Shown: piece by piece, positions 1 to 9,549 of the stretch
Layout: every line of letters starts with the position of its first letter
How positions within the stretch are numbered: position 1 is the stretch's first letter
NCBI GenBank assembly: GCA_016871275.1
Contig: VFZG01000005.1
Location: 1 to 55,674 of the forward strand
DNA: 55,674 bases
Reading direction: 5' to 3'
Origin: Acidimicrobiia bacterium
Lineage (GTDB): Bacteria > Acidobacteriota > Vicinamibacteria > Vicinamibacterales > UBA2999
Made by a program: the position numbers and the translations under genes
The notes under the pieces: model-generated
Database searches by the model: none
Seen by the model: the letters and a program-made list of their open reading frames with translations, nothing else
What the model was told of the DNA's origin: nothing

Positions 1-705
1 GAGGGCACCAGCGCGATCTATCCCATGCCGTTCGTCCTGACCTGGCTGGCGGGTGTGGCGCACTTCCTGGAGAGGGACGAGTCGCGATCGCTGGCCATCG
101 CGGGCACCGGGCTGGCGGTCGGCATGCTCACCCATCCCACGGCGCCGCTCACCATGGTCTGGTTGTGCGTGCTGACGCTGGTGGTCGTGCCGATGAGGCG
201 CGACGGCTCGTTGAAGAACCTCTTGTGGTTCGGCGCGCCGATGGCCGTAATGTTCGTGCTGCTGGGCCTCTACTACGGGTTCTACCCAGACACCTATAAC
301 GACACCTTTGGCCGCTGGGCGATCTTCAAGGCGCACCTGCGCTTCCCGCTCGACGGCCTCGCCGCGCAGGTGAACTGGAATACGCTCGGGAATCGGGCGT
401 CGATCTTCTGGGGCCTGCTTGATCCCTCGTTCCTGTTCTTCACGCACGAGGCGCGTGGCGTTGCGCCGCTCCCAATGATCATGGTGGTGTTGCTCCCACT
501 GGGCATCATCCAGGTGCTCACGCGGGAGTCGGGGCGGCGGCGCGCGCTCGTGCTGGCGGCGGCCCTGGTGCCCGTGATCGTGAATGCGACCTTCGGCGTC
601 GCGCGTGACCTTGGCAGCAACGTGCCGGCCATGGTGGGGCTGTCGCTGGTGGGCGCGGCCGGCGTGCAGTGGCTGGCGCGCCGGTTCAACCTACTGCCGC
701 CGTAG
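1..705 (+). CDS. Membrane glycosyltransferase-like protein (GT39/ArnT type), 5' end outside window
   Basis: The reading frame is open from the first base, so this is the C-terminal 234 residues of a longer protein; the ATG at 25 is internal. The visible part is a string of hydrophobic segments separated by short Arg-rich loops, as in the multi-pass C-terminal half of lipid-linked-sugar glycosyltransferases. A loop motif WGLLDPSFLFFTHEA closely matches FWSFFDPAFLFISG in the convergent gene at 957-2492, so the two are paralogues. The usual soluble C-terminal domain is absent: the protein stops right after the last membrane helix and an ARRFN tail. The 3' end overlaps, on the other strand, a leftover C-terminal tail of a related gene. 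The glycosyltransferase role is inferred from this general resemblance; donor and acceptor cannot be told. Confidence 0.6.
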   Translation, partial: EGTSAIYPMPFVLTWLAGVAHFLERDESRSLAIAGTGLAVGMLTHPTAPLTMVWLCVLTLVVVPMRRDGSLKNLLWFGAPMAVMFVLLGLYYGFYPDTYNDTFGRWAIFKAHLRFPLDGLAAQVNWNTLGNRASIFWGLLDPSFLFFTHEARGVAPLPMIMVVLLPLGIIQVLTRESGRRRALVLAAALVPVIVNATFGVARDLGSNVPAMVGLSLVGAAGVQWLARRFNLLPP

Positions 706-957
706 CAGTGTCAGGGGCCGCTCTCCTGACAGACTCTCCGGCGCCGACACGAGCGTCCATCCGTCTCGTGGCGCAAACGCTGCGCTCTCAACGACGGCGA
801 ACGAACCCGCCGCTACGCCGTTCAACTCCGCGACGTCGCCACCGAAGCAGCGCGTCCGGCTGAGCAGGTCCTCGCGGCCATTCTTCGTGCAGTAGAACCG
901 CCACTTGGCGCTGACGTCATAGAGCGGCGTCGTCAGGGCGACCTGCTCGACGCCGCT
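691..957 (-). pseudogene. Orphan C-terminal tail of a glycosyltransferase-like gene
   Basis: This minus-strand frame has no start of its own and ends with TAG at 691-693. Its translation (about 88 codons) contains KWRFYCTKNGREDL followed by a region ending in GWTLVSAPESL. The neighbouring gene at 957-2492 ends with YWRFYALASGRPDLIDHPV and GWRKVLSSGDP in the same order and spacing, so this looks like the soluble C-terminal domain of a second copy. It is in a different frame from that gene and directly downstream of its stop. A tandem duplicate reduced to its tail by deletion is the simplest reading; a frame-disrupted C-terminal extension of the intact gene is the alternative. Confidence 0.5.
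709..731 (+). terminator. Inverted repeat after the first gene
   Basis: TGTCAGG (709-715) and CCTGACA (725-731) form a 7-bp stem with a 9-base loop, starting 4 bases after the stop codon at 703-705. There is no T-run, so it would be a weak or factor-dependent terminator. It lies inside the remnant frame on the other strand. Confidence 0.35.
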
Positions 958-2492
958 CAGGGCAACGGCTCGCGAGCGAAGACGTCGAAAGACGGAGGCC
1001 CGCCGGGGTCGCCCGACGACAGCACCTTCCGCCACCCGGCACCGGCCGCGATTGACTGACAGTCGAGAGCGCCTGTGCCGCACACCAGCTTCGAGCCTGA
1101 TGGCGCGTCCGGCGGATGACCGTCGAAGTACACAGGGTGGTCGATCAAATCCGGCCGGCCGGATGCCAGCGCATAGAACCGCCAGTATCGCCGGGCAAAC
1201 GGAATGCGTTCGCTGATCAACACTGGCCGGGCCCCGTGCAGCGGCTCCCCTGCAATCACCGGCACGTACGCACCGCGGATGTTGCCGCCGAACCAGGTGC
1301 CAACGCTGTCGCGATAGCGATACGAGTAGTCGGTATGGAATCGCGCAAACTGCAGCGGGATCGACGCCAGCAGCAGCAACACCGCCAGTTGCTCCGCGCT
1401 GCGGCCGCCGAGCATCATCGCGGCGCCGATGGCGGCCACCAGCACGCCAAACGGAATCGCGAACATCAACCGGTTCATCTCAATCGCCCCCGAAGCCACT
1501 GCGGCCAGTGGCGAGAGCACAAAGCCTGCACCGATGACCCAGAACACCGGCCGGCGGCTCTTCGCAATCCAGTAGAGACCCACCGGCAGCAGGACCGCGA
1601 ACGCGGCTGGAAAGAACCCGGCTTGACGTGTCGAGTTGATGAGGCTCGAATCACCAGAAATAAACAGGAACGCAGGGTCAAAGAACGACCAGAAGAGCGA
1701 CACGCGGGTGCGGATACCCTCGACACTCGACACCTCCGGCGCGCTCGAAAACTCACGATAGGAGCCGACTATCTGCGCCACGCGTTCCGGATGGGCGCCA
1801 TACCAGATCAGCATCGGCACCGCCGCGATTGCGAAACCGGCGATCAATGCGGCCGCACTCGATAGGCCGTGGCGCCGCAGGAGCAGCATGGCACTGGCGG
1901 CCAGGTACAACGGCATCATGATGACGCACGCCAGGTAGGTATAGAGGCCAAGGCCGAGCCAGGCTCCCGTCAGCATGCCTCGCGGGACGGTCGGCTTCTT
2001 CTCGTACTCAATCAGCGTCCACAGCCACAGCAAGATGACCGGGATGGAATACATCGGGCTCAGGGCGAGCCGCGCGCGAATGAAATGCACCGGCGTGAAC
2101 GCGATCATGCCCGCGGCCATCAGGCCCAGGGGTGTGCTTCCACACAACGCCCGCACCAGCACGAACATCACGACCACATCCAGCACGCCGACCAGCGCCG
2201 TGGCATAACGCGCCGATGCTTCGCCGAACGGCGCCACCTTCAGGATGGCGGCCGTCGCATAGACGATCGCGGGATCACGACCGGCTGGAAACTCCGGCTC
2301 CGTGAAAAACACCGGCAGGAACCGGCCCGACAGGTCGCGGCCGCCCTGCGCAATCGACTGCGCTTGGAGCGCAAACTGCGCCTCGTCGTGCATGACGTGC
2401 GGGGGGACGTCGGCGAGATTCCTGGTGTACAGCCAGCCGGCAAGTACCACCAGCACGACGGCTGCGAGCACCGCTGTGGTGCGGGGAGACAT
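957..2492 (-). CDS. Multi-pass membrane glycosyltransferase-like protein (GT39 family-like)
   Basis: 511 residues. An N-terminal helix (about 8-25) is followed by an acidic loop PPHVMHDEAQFALQAQSI; the His-Asp-Glu near the first extracytoplasmic loop is typical of GT-C enzymes (PMT/ArnT fold), which take sugar from a polyprenyl carrier. About ten more hydrophobic segments follow, then a soluble domain from about residue 400 with paired cysteines (KLVCGTGALDC). It starts at ATG 2492, 27 bases after the stop of the small secreted-protein gene upstream, and probably shares its transcript. It is paralogous to the gene at 1-705 and to the tail remnant at 691-957. Function in envelope glycan or protein glycosylation is inferred from fold-level resemblance only. 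Confidence 0.65.
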   Translation of the reverse strand: MSPRTTAVLAAVVLVVLAGWLYTRNLADVPPHVMHDEAQFALQAQSIAQGGRDLSGRFLPVFFTEPEFPAGRDPAIVYATAAILKVAPFGEASARYATALVGVLDVVVMFVLVRALCGSTPLGLMAAGMIAFTPVHFIRARLALSPMYSIPVILLWLWTLIEYEKKPTVPRGMLTGAWLGLGLYTYLACVIMMPLYLAASAMLLLRRHGLSSAAALIAGFAIAAVPMLIWYGAHPERVAQIVGSYREFSSAPEVSSVEGIRTRVSLFWSFFDPAFLFISGDSSLINSTRQAGFFPAAFAVLLPVGLYWIAKSRRPVFWVIGAGFVLSPLAAVASGAIEMNRLMFAIPFGVLVAAIGAAMMLGGRSAEQLAVLLLLASIPLQFARFHTDYSYRYRDSVGTWFGGNIRGAYVPVIAGEPLHGARPVLISERIPFARRYWRFYALASGRPDLIDHPVYFDGHPPDAPSGSKLVCGTGALDCQSIAAGAGWRKVLSSGDPGGPPSFDVFAREPLP

Positions 2493-2519
2493 GCTAGGAC
2501 CGCGCCGACGCCGCTGGAC

Positions 2520-3065
2520 TCAGCCCTTCTTCAATTCATCGATCAGCGCCTGCAGGGCTCTGGCATAGGCGGCATCGGCTTCGGCGTGCGCCTTCAGGTA
2601 ATCGGCCTCGGACATCTTGTCCTCTCGCCAGCTGCCGTCAAAGCGCATGGTCTTCGTCGCGACATCGTGCGAGTCAGCGGGCCCCTGCTTCTGATCCGGC
2701 CTGGCCTTGATGCCGTCGGGCCCAAGGTCGGTGACAAAGTGCCTGGACTCGACGATCGAGGCGCTGTTGAGGTCGATGTAGACCTCGCGGTAATCCTTGC
2801 GGATCAACTTCTCGTTGACCACCGCCGGCGCGGTCGTTTTGGCCCACACCACCATCAGCTGGCCGGGGAACGCCAGCGCCCCGACAAACTCCTCCCTGGA
2901 GTCGGGCATGCGCGCGGCGATGCTTTCGAGTTTCTTCGCGCTCAGCAGCTGCGAAAGCTCCCTGGCGGGGGCGGCGGATTTGGGTTCTTGCGCGACGGCG
3001 GCGGTGGCAAACACCGCGCACAGCGCGATACCTGACAACCATGAGTCGGGGCGGTGACAGTGCAT
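2520..3065 (-). CDS. Small secreted protein of unknown function
   Basis: 181 residues with a clear signal peptide: after MHCHRPDSW comes the hydrophobic stretch LSGIALCAVFATAAVA followed by QEP. I place the start at ATG 3065; the longer open frame upstream is Arg/Pro-rich and overlaps the next gene. The mature part is hydrophilic, with a central segment (AFPGQLMVVWAKTTAPAVV) that looks like beta structure, and a helical, acidic C-terminus. No known motif was recognised. It follows the DUF948-like gene by 64 bases and precedes the glycosyltransferase-like gene by 27, so it probably belongs to the envelope operon beginning at uvrB. Confidence 0.65.
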   Translation of the reverse strand: MHCHRPDSWLSGIALCAVFATAAVAQEPKSAAPARELSQLLSAKKLESIAARMPDSREEFVGALAFPGQLMVVWAKTTAPAVVNEKLIRKDYREVYIDLNSASIVESRHFVTDLGPDGIKARPDQKQGPADSHDVATKTMRFDGSWREDKMSEADYLKAHAEADAAYARALQALIDELKKG

Positions 3066-3129
3066 GCCCCCATTTACCACACCTTGTGCCGCCGGAGCCA
3101 ATAAAGACACGGACGGCATCGAAGGCGGA

Positions 3130-3567
3130 TCAGCCGATGAACAGCGATTCTTCCTCTTCAACCGCCGCCCGCGGCGCCGACCGGCGCCGGGACACCTCTC
3201 GCAGGCCGTTGAAGGCGTCGAAGGCGGCCTTGATGCCGGCGACAATGGCCATTCCCTGGCGGGCCGGCCCGGTGACGAACTCCTCCGCCACGGCGAGGGT
3301 GTGGTCGACGCGTTCCACGAGCTCGCCGAACACGTGGTCGACGCGTTCGATCTGCTTATTGGCCATCGAGGCCGCCCGCACGGCTTCGGTTGACAGCACC
3401 GTGAGGTTGGACACCAGTGGCTTCAGATCGCGATCGAGCTCGATGGAGATCTCCTCCACGCGCCTGACGAGGCGAATCCCGGCGATCAGGGTGAGGACCT
3501 GGACGATAGCCAGGATGACCACCGCAAACGCGATGATGCCGAGAGACAGCTCGCCGTTGGCACTCAC
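3130..3567 (-). CDS. DUF948-like membrane-anchored protein
   Basis: 145 residues. One N-terminal membrane helix (about 8-30, LGIIAFAVVILAIVQVLTLI) is followed by a long amphipathic helical region with heptad spacing (RRVEEISIELDRDLKPLV). The C-terminus is Arg-rich and then acidic (VEEEESLF). This is the layout of DUF948/YtxG-type proteins, which often sit beside YtxH genes, as here. Its ATG overlaps the stop of the YtxH gene by four bases (ATGA), so the two are translationally coupled. The role is unknown; a scaffold or envelope-stress role is often suggested for the pair. Confidence 0.7.
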   Translation of the reverse strand: MSANGELSLGIIAFAVVILAIVQVLTLIAGIRLVRRVEEISIELDRDLKPLVSNLTVLSTEAVRAASMANKQIERVDHVFGELVERVDHTLAVAEEFVTGPARQGMAIVAGIKAAFDAFNGLREVSRRRSAPRAAVEEEESLFIG

Positions 3568-3836
3568 GCCTGGTCTCCGCCCTCGCGGGCCCGCTGGAAC
3601 GCCTCGCGTCCGCTATCCACTGCGCTCGCGAGGTTGTCGCGCTGGCTGCGGTAGTAATCGCGGCCCTGTTCCATGGCCTCCCGTGCCTTGGCCTTGCCCT
3701 CGCGGGCCTTCTGTCCGATGAGCTCGCGCGTCTCCTCGCCAGACGCGGGCGCGAACAGCAACGCCACCGCCGCGCCGGTGAGGGCGCCGAGTACGAATGC
3801 CACCATCACGCTGCCTGAAGAATTGTCTCTCGCCAT
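3564..3836 (-). CDS. YtxH domain protein
   Basis: 90 residues. The N-terminal helix VMVAFVLGALTGAAVALLFA is followed at once by PASGEETRELI, the YtxH signature (glycine-zipper-like helix, then APxSGxETR). The rest is a charged coiled-coil-like helix. It sits in the MlaD-YtxH-DUF948 run: its start overlaps the MlaD stop by one base (TGATG) and its stop overlaps the next start (ATGA). YtxH proteins are small membrane proteins without a firm biochemical function; their place here suggests an accessory role in the Mla lipid system. Confidence 0.75.
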   Translation of the reverse strand: MARDNSSGSVMVAFVLGALTGAAVALLFAPASGEETRELIGQKAREGKAKAREAMEQGRDYYRSQRDNLASAVDSGREAFQRAREGGDQA

Positions 3837-4876
3837 CAGAAGATGCTCACTTTTACGTTCAGGTACTTCTTGGGGTCCTTCTTGATTGCGGCGACCAGCG
3901 CGCGAACCTCACTGATGGCCTGGTTCATGTTCTCATAGAGCTGCTTGTCTTTCAGCAGCTGGCCGGCCGTACCCTGCCCGCTGTTGAGGTCCTGCAGCAC
4001 CGCGTCGAGGCGCGCCGTCATCGAATCGAGCCGCTTGTAGAGGGCGTCGTCGGTCAACAGCTTGCCGGCGGTGCCCTCGCCGCGGGCCAGCCTGCCGGTG
4101 ACGCCTTCGATGTTCTCGGTGGTCGAGGTCAGGCGCGTGGCCAGCGCCGGATCGTTCAGTAGCTGCCCGATACTGCCCTCGCCGTTGCGCACCTTCGCAG
4201 TAATGGCATTCAGGTTGGCGACCGACGCGTTGAGCTCGGTATAGAGCTTGTCGTCCGTCGTCAGTCGGCCCATGGTGCCGCGTCCGTCGGCAATGGATTT
4301 TGCGACCCGTTCGGAAGCGCCGACCAGCGCCTCGAACTCGCGGTACAACGAGTCGTCTGTGAACAGCTTGCCCACCGTGCCGCGGCCCTTGCGCATGTCT
4401 TCCACCAGCCGGCGGGCCTCGTTGATGCTGGCATTCGCCTGGGTGGTCAACTGGGCGATGCTGCCTTCAGCGATGCCGGCCGGGACGTAGCCCCATTCCG
4501 GAATCGGCGTGCCGCCAAGTCCTGAGCTGATGTCCACCGCGCCTTCGCCGAGCAGCGAAATCGTGCCCAGGACCGCCAGTGAGCGGTCGGTGACCAAAGG
4601 CCGGAAGTCATCCTTCACGCTGAACACGACCTCCACACCCTGCCCCGAGAGAATGACCTCATCTACGGCGCCGACCTGTACGCCCGCGACCCTGACCGGC
4701 GAACCGGCCATCAACCCGGCGACGTTGTCGAACTTCGTCTTCAGCAAGTAGTTCTGCCAGGGGAACCCGCCGCCGCCGCCAACGGCGAAGATCAGCAGGC
4801 CCGTCATCACGAGCGCGAAGACGGCGATCACGCCGAACTTGAGTTCGGACCAGGCGAGTGAACGTGTGCGTGGCAT
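3836..4876 (-). CDS. mlaD: MlaD-like MCE-domain lipid transport protein with five 34-residue repeats
   Basis: 346 residues. It has a short cytoplasmic tail, one membrane helix (about 14-33), and an MCE domain (about 42-118) with the typical LMAGSPVRVAGVQVGAVDEV stretch. MCE proteins form hexameric rings that carry phospholipid between the inner and outer membranes. The C-terminal part is five copies of a repeat with the pattern GxGTxGxLxxDxxLYxxx starting at residues 164, 198, 232, 266 and 300, exactly 34 residues apart. These probably form a helical needle or tunnel extension. The gene lies 15 bases after mlaF and is followed by ytxH with a one-base overlap. The E. coli MlaD protein (183 aa) has no such repeats. 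Confidence 0.85.
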   Translation of the reverse strand: MPRTRSLAWSELKFGVIAVFALVMTGLLIFAVGGGGGFPWQNYLLKTKFDNVAGLMAGSPVRVAGVQVGAVDEVILSGQGVEVVFSVKDDFRPLVTDRSLAVLGTISLLGEGAVDISSGLGGTPIPEWGYVPAGIAEGSIAQLTTQANASINEARRLVEDMRKGRGTVGKLFTDDSLYREFEALVGASERVAKSIADGRGTMGRLTTDDKLYTELNASVANLNAITAKVRNGEGSIGQLLNDPALATRLTSTTENIEGVTGRLARGEGTAGKLLTDDALYKRLDSMTARLDAVLQDLNSGQGTAGQLLKDKQLYENMNQAISEVRALVAAIKKDPKKYLNVKVSIF

Positions 4877-4891
4877 GGCGCTCTTTCTGTT

Positions 4892-5737
4892 TTACGACAA
4901 AAACGTTTGCAGATAGGCATCTTTCGAGTGCCGCAGTTCCCAGGCCGACCCCTCGAAGGCCACCCGGCCTTCACGGATCATCACGAAATCCGCTTCTTCC
5001 ACCTTCTGTTCGGACGCTTCCACGAGCTCGACTTCGCGGCCATTCCTGCGGGCCTCGTGCGAGGCGATATAGAAGGCATCCCGCAACTGGTGCGTGACCA
5101 GCACCGAGGTGACCTGCTGCAAATCGCGCAGCTTGACAATCTCGGTATCCACCGACAAACACGTCATCGGGTCGAGGCCGGTCGTCGGCTCGTCGTACAA
5201 CAGCACCTTCGGTCGCGTGATCATCGCGCGGGCAATGGCCACGCGCCGGCGTTGCCCGCCGGACAGCGCGGACGGCAGCTTGTCGATGTGCTCCGCCAGG
5301 CTCACGAAACCGAGGACTTCCTCAACGCGCTCGCGCACCTCGCTCAGCGACAGGTCGGAATCCTCATAGAGCTTGAACCCGACATTCTCGCCAACGGTCA
5401 GTGAGTCGAACAACGCGCCTTCCTGGAACACCATGCCCATGTGCTCGCGCACGCGCATCAACTGCGCCTCGGTCATGGTGTCGACGCGCTGCCCGAGCAC
5501 CCAGATGGTGCCCGAGTCGGGCTTGAGCAGGCCGAGCATCAACTTCAGGATCGTCGACTTGCCGGCGCCGCTGGCGCCCAGGAAGATCTTGGTGTGACCG
5601 AACCTGACGTCGAAGGTGACGTCGCGCAGAATCACCTTCTCGTCGAACGCGAGAGTGACCCTGTCGAACAGCGCGACCGGCGCGTGCGCCTCGACGAGTT
5701 CGGCCGGCGGACCGGCGGTGACGTCCCTGGTCGCCAT
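4892..5737 (-). CDS. mlaF: MlaF-like ABC transporter ATPase
   Basis: 281 residues. Walker A is GASGAGKST, the signature is LSGGQRRRVAIARA, Walker B is VLLYDEPTTGLDP and the switch His is in VTHQL, so all ABC ATPase elements are present. It powers phospholipid movement by the MlaE permease and MlaD ring at the inner membrane. An insert of about 25 residues after the switch His (HEARRNGREVELVEASEQKV) is longer than in E. coli MlaF. I chose ATG 5737, which overlaps the mlaE stop by one base; the open frame upstream is a shadow of mlaE. Confidence 0.88.
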   Translation of the reverse strand: MATRDVTAGPPAELVEAHAPVALFDRVTLAFDEKVILRDVTFDVRFGHTKIFLGASGAGKSTILKLMLGLLKPDSGTIWVLGQRVDTMTEAQLMRVREHMGMVFQEGALFDSLTVGENVGFKLYEDSDLSLSEVRERVEEVLGFVSLAEHIDKLPSALSGGQRRRVAIARAMITRPKVLLYDEPTTGLDPMTCLSVDTEIVKLRDLQQVTSVLVTHQLRDAFYIASHEARRNGREVELVEASEQKVEEADFVMIREGRVAFEGSAWELRHSKDAYLQTFLS

Positions 5738-6509
5738 CAGAACAGGATCGAGATCAGGAACCGCGTGAGGAAGAAGTCCACGATCAGCACGACCACGGAC
5801 GAAGCCACCACGGCGTTGGTGGTGGCGCGGCCCACTCCCTGCGTGCCGCCGGACGTGCGGAGGCCGACGTGGCAGCCAATCGTGACGATGACGAATCCCA
5901 GGAAAAACGGCTTGATGATGCCCATCCAGACGTCCTGGATGTAGAGGCCCTCGACCACCGAACTCCAGTAGACCCCCGACGCCACGCGCAGCTGCGTCAA
6001 GGCGATGATCCACCCGCCCAGCAAGCCGACCGCATTGGCGACCACCGTCAGGATCGGGCACATGATGAACCCGGCCAGGACGCGCGGCACGACGAGCTTG
6101 CGCACGGGATCGGTGCCCAACGCGCGAAGCGCGCTGATCTGCTCGGTCACGACCATCGAGCCGAGCTCCGCCGCAATGCCGGAGCCGACGCGTCCCGACA
6201 GCATCAGCGCCGTCAGCACCGGCCCCAGCTCCTTGATCATCGACGCGCTGATCAACCGGCCCACGAACGGACGCGCGCCGAACTGGTCGAGCGTCATGCC
6301 CGATTGCAGCGCCAGCACCGCGCCGGTGAAGAAACCGGTGAGCAACACCACCGTGAGCGAGCCGAGGCCGATGATGTCGATCTGTTCCATCACATCGCGG
6401 AAGTAGAACGGACGGCTGACCGCTGCGCGCCCGGCTGCGAAGCACAGCCGGACGTACTCCTGCACCTCCAGCAGCGCCTTCTTGACGAACTCGACGGCCC
6501 AGTTGCCGC

Positions 6510-6513
<4 letters not shown>
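5737..6513 (-). CDS. mlaE: MlaE-like ABC lipid transport permease
   Basis: 258 residues and about five membrane helices. The family block is clear: [27 protein letters not shown] followed shortly by [10 protein letters not shown], the MlaE/TTG2B permease signature. It forms the inner-membrane channel of the MlaFED complex. The start at ATG 6513 overlaps the uvrB stop by four bases (ATGA); an upstream in-frame ATG at 6543 would overlap uvrB by 34 bases and is less likely. Translation coupling puts this operon behind uvrB. Confidence 0.88.
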
Positions 6514-8516
<2,003 letters not shown>

Positions 8517-8540
8517 CGGCTGCGTGTGCAGTAGCACTCC

Positions 8541-8546
8541 ATCGTA
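8541..8546 (-). promoter_or_regulatory. -10-like box for uvrB
   Basis: TACGAT on the minus strand, 24 bases before the uvrB ATG at 8516. Transcription starting about 7 bases downstream would give a leader of roughly 17 bases with no evident Shine-Dalgarno. No convincing -35 box is seen. Confidence 0.35.
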
Positions 8547-8577
8547 CTACGGTCCGCCTCCGCGGCACGCTCGCCGA

Positions 8578-8599
8578 GCCGGGCTCTTACGAGCCCGGC
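8578..8599 (-). terminator. Hairpin with the VWA stop codon in its loop
   Basis: GCCGGGCTC and GAGCCCGGC form a perfect 9-bp stem. The four-base loop reads GTAA on the coding strand, a GNRA-type tetraloop that contains the TAA stop of the VWA gene. There is no U-run. It could end transcription or protect the mRNA 3' end. Confidence 0.55.
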
Positions 8600-9474
8600 C
8601 GGTAGGGGCCGTAGTAGCCCTTGCGGGCGCGGACTCGAAGGTCGGAGCGTTTCAGCTTGATGTCCACCTTGCGCCACGCGCCGTCCGTCACCCGGTTCGT
8701 GGACTGATAGCCGACGTGATACTGCCCTTGCACCTCTGCCAAAACCCTATCGTAGGCGCTGTCCACGTCCTTCATGGCCGTTGGGAAGAACGCCTGGCCG
8801 CCGGTGGTCTCAACCAGCTGACGCAGTGTCATCTGCAGCTGCTGGCGCGCCGACCCCGCGTTGTCGATGAGGCCGATGGCATAGACCGTCACATCGGACG
8901 CCTTCAGCAGCGTCAGCGTGTCCGACAGCGAGAGCGCCGAGCGCGTGTCGTCGCCATCGGTGTACATCACCAGGACCTTGCGGCCGTGCTGTGAATCGGC
9001 GCCATCGAGATAGGTGCCCAGCGCGTCGTACAGCGCGGTAAAGCCGTCGGGCTTGCGCTGCCGGATCCGCTCCACCAGCCGCGGAAAGTCGCGTTGCGGA
9101 TAGCGCGTCACGCGCACCTGCGCGTCGAAGTCCACCAGCGTGACGTCCTCGGCCGCCGGCAGCCTGTTCACGAACTTGATGGCGGCGCCCTGCGCCAGCT
9201 TCATGTCCTGCTGCATGCTGCCGCTGGCATCCACCAGCAGCCCCAGGTGCATCGGCGGCGCGGACCCGCCGTCACCGGGCGCGAAGAACTCGACCGACTG
9301 CGCCTTGCCGTCCTCCAGCACCTCGAAGTCATCCTTCGTCAGCCCGGCGACGACGTTGCCTTTGCGATCGGTCACCGTCACAGCGAACGTGGTGAGGTCG
9401 ACGCCGGTGCGAAACACCCGCTGGTCAGGCGCGACGGCCACAAACCCGGCCAACACAGCCACGGCGGCCTTCAT
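8587..9474 (-). CDS. Secreted VWFA-related protein of the acidobacterial type
   Basis: 295 residues. A short hydrophobic N-terminus (AAVAVLAGFVAVA) acts as signal peptide or anchor. A beta-rich domain follows (FAVTVTDRKGNVVAGLTKDDFEVLEDGK), which is the signature of the acidobacterial VWFA-related family. Then comes a VWA domain with a full metal site: DASGSM near residue 88, a Thr in GFTALYDAL, and TDGDDT. It probably binds a protein partner at the cell surface. GTG 9477 followed by ATG 9474 are both possible starts; a TAGAAT box lies 6 bases before the GTG. It diverges from the DHH gene. Confidence 0.8.
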   Translation of the reverse strand: MKAAVAVLAGFVAVAPDQRVFRTGVDLTTFAVTVTDRKGNVVAGLTKDDFEVLEDGKAQSVEFFAPGDGGSAPPMHLGLLVDASGSMQQDMKLAQGAAIKFVNRLPAAEDVTLVDFDAQVRVTRYPQRDFPRLVERIRQRKPDGFTALYDALGTYLDGADSQHGRKVLVMYTDGDDTRSALSLSDTLTLLKASDVTVYAIGLIDNAGSARQQLQMTLRQLVETTGGQAFFPTAMKDVDSAYDRVLAEVQGQYHVGYQSTNRVTDGAWRKVDIKLKRSDLRVRARKGYYGPYRPGS

Positions 9475-9483
9475 CACCCGCGG

Positions 9484-9489
9484 ATTCTA
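9484..9489 (-). promoter_or_regulatory. -10 box of the VWA gene, leaderless arrangement
   Basis: TAGAAT on the minus strand lies 6 bases before GTG 9477 and 9 before ATG 9474. Initiation 6-8 bases downstream would put the mRNA 5' end at the start codon. Confidence 0.45.
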
Positions 9490-9534
9490 GCAACTTCGCG
9501 GCCTGTGGCGCCGAAGCGCTGGGGGAGGTGGGTC

Positions 9535-9540
9535 TATAAT
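9535..9540 (+). promoter_or_regulatory. Consensus -10 box of the DHH gene, leaderless arrangement
   Basis: A perfect TATAAT lies 9 bases before GTG 9550. The expected transcription start (about 9547) leaves at most a few untranslated bases and no room for a Shine-Dalgarno. There is no recognisable -35 box. Confidence 0.55.
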
Positions 9541-9549
9541 TGCCGGATA

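Noticed and set aside
25-705. ATG at 25 as the start of the first gene
   Set aside because: The frame is open to base 1 and the residues before it continue a hydrophobic segment, so the gene enters from outside the window.
8517-8537. GTG 8537 as the uvrB start
   Set aside because: It is three bases from the -10-like box, so it would not be transcribed, and the added residues are not conserved.
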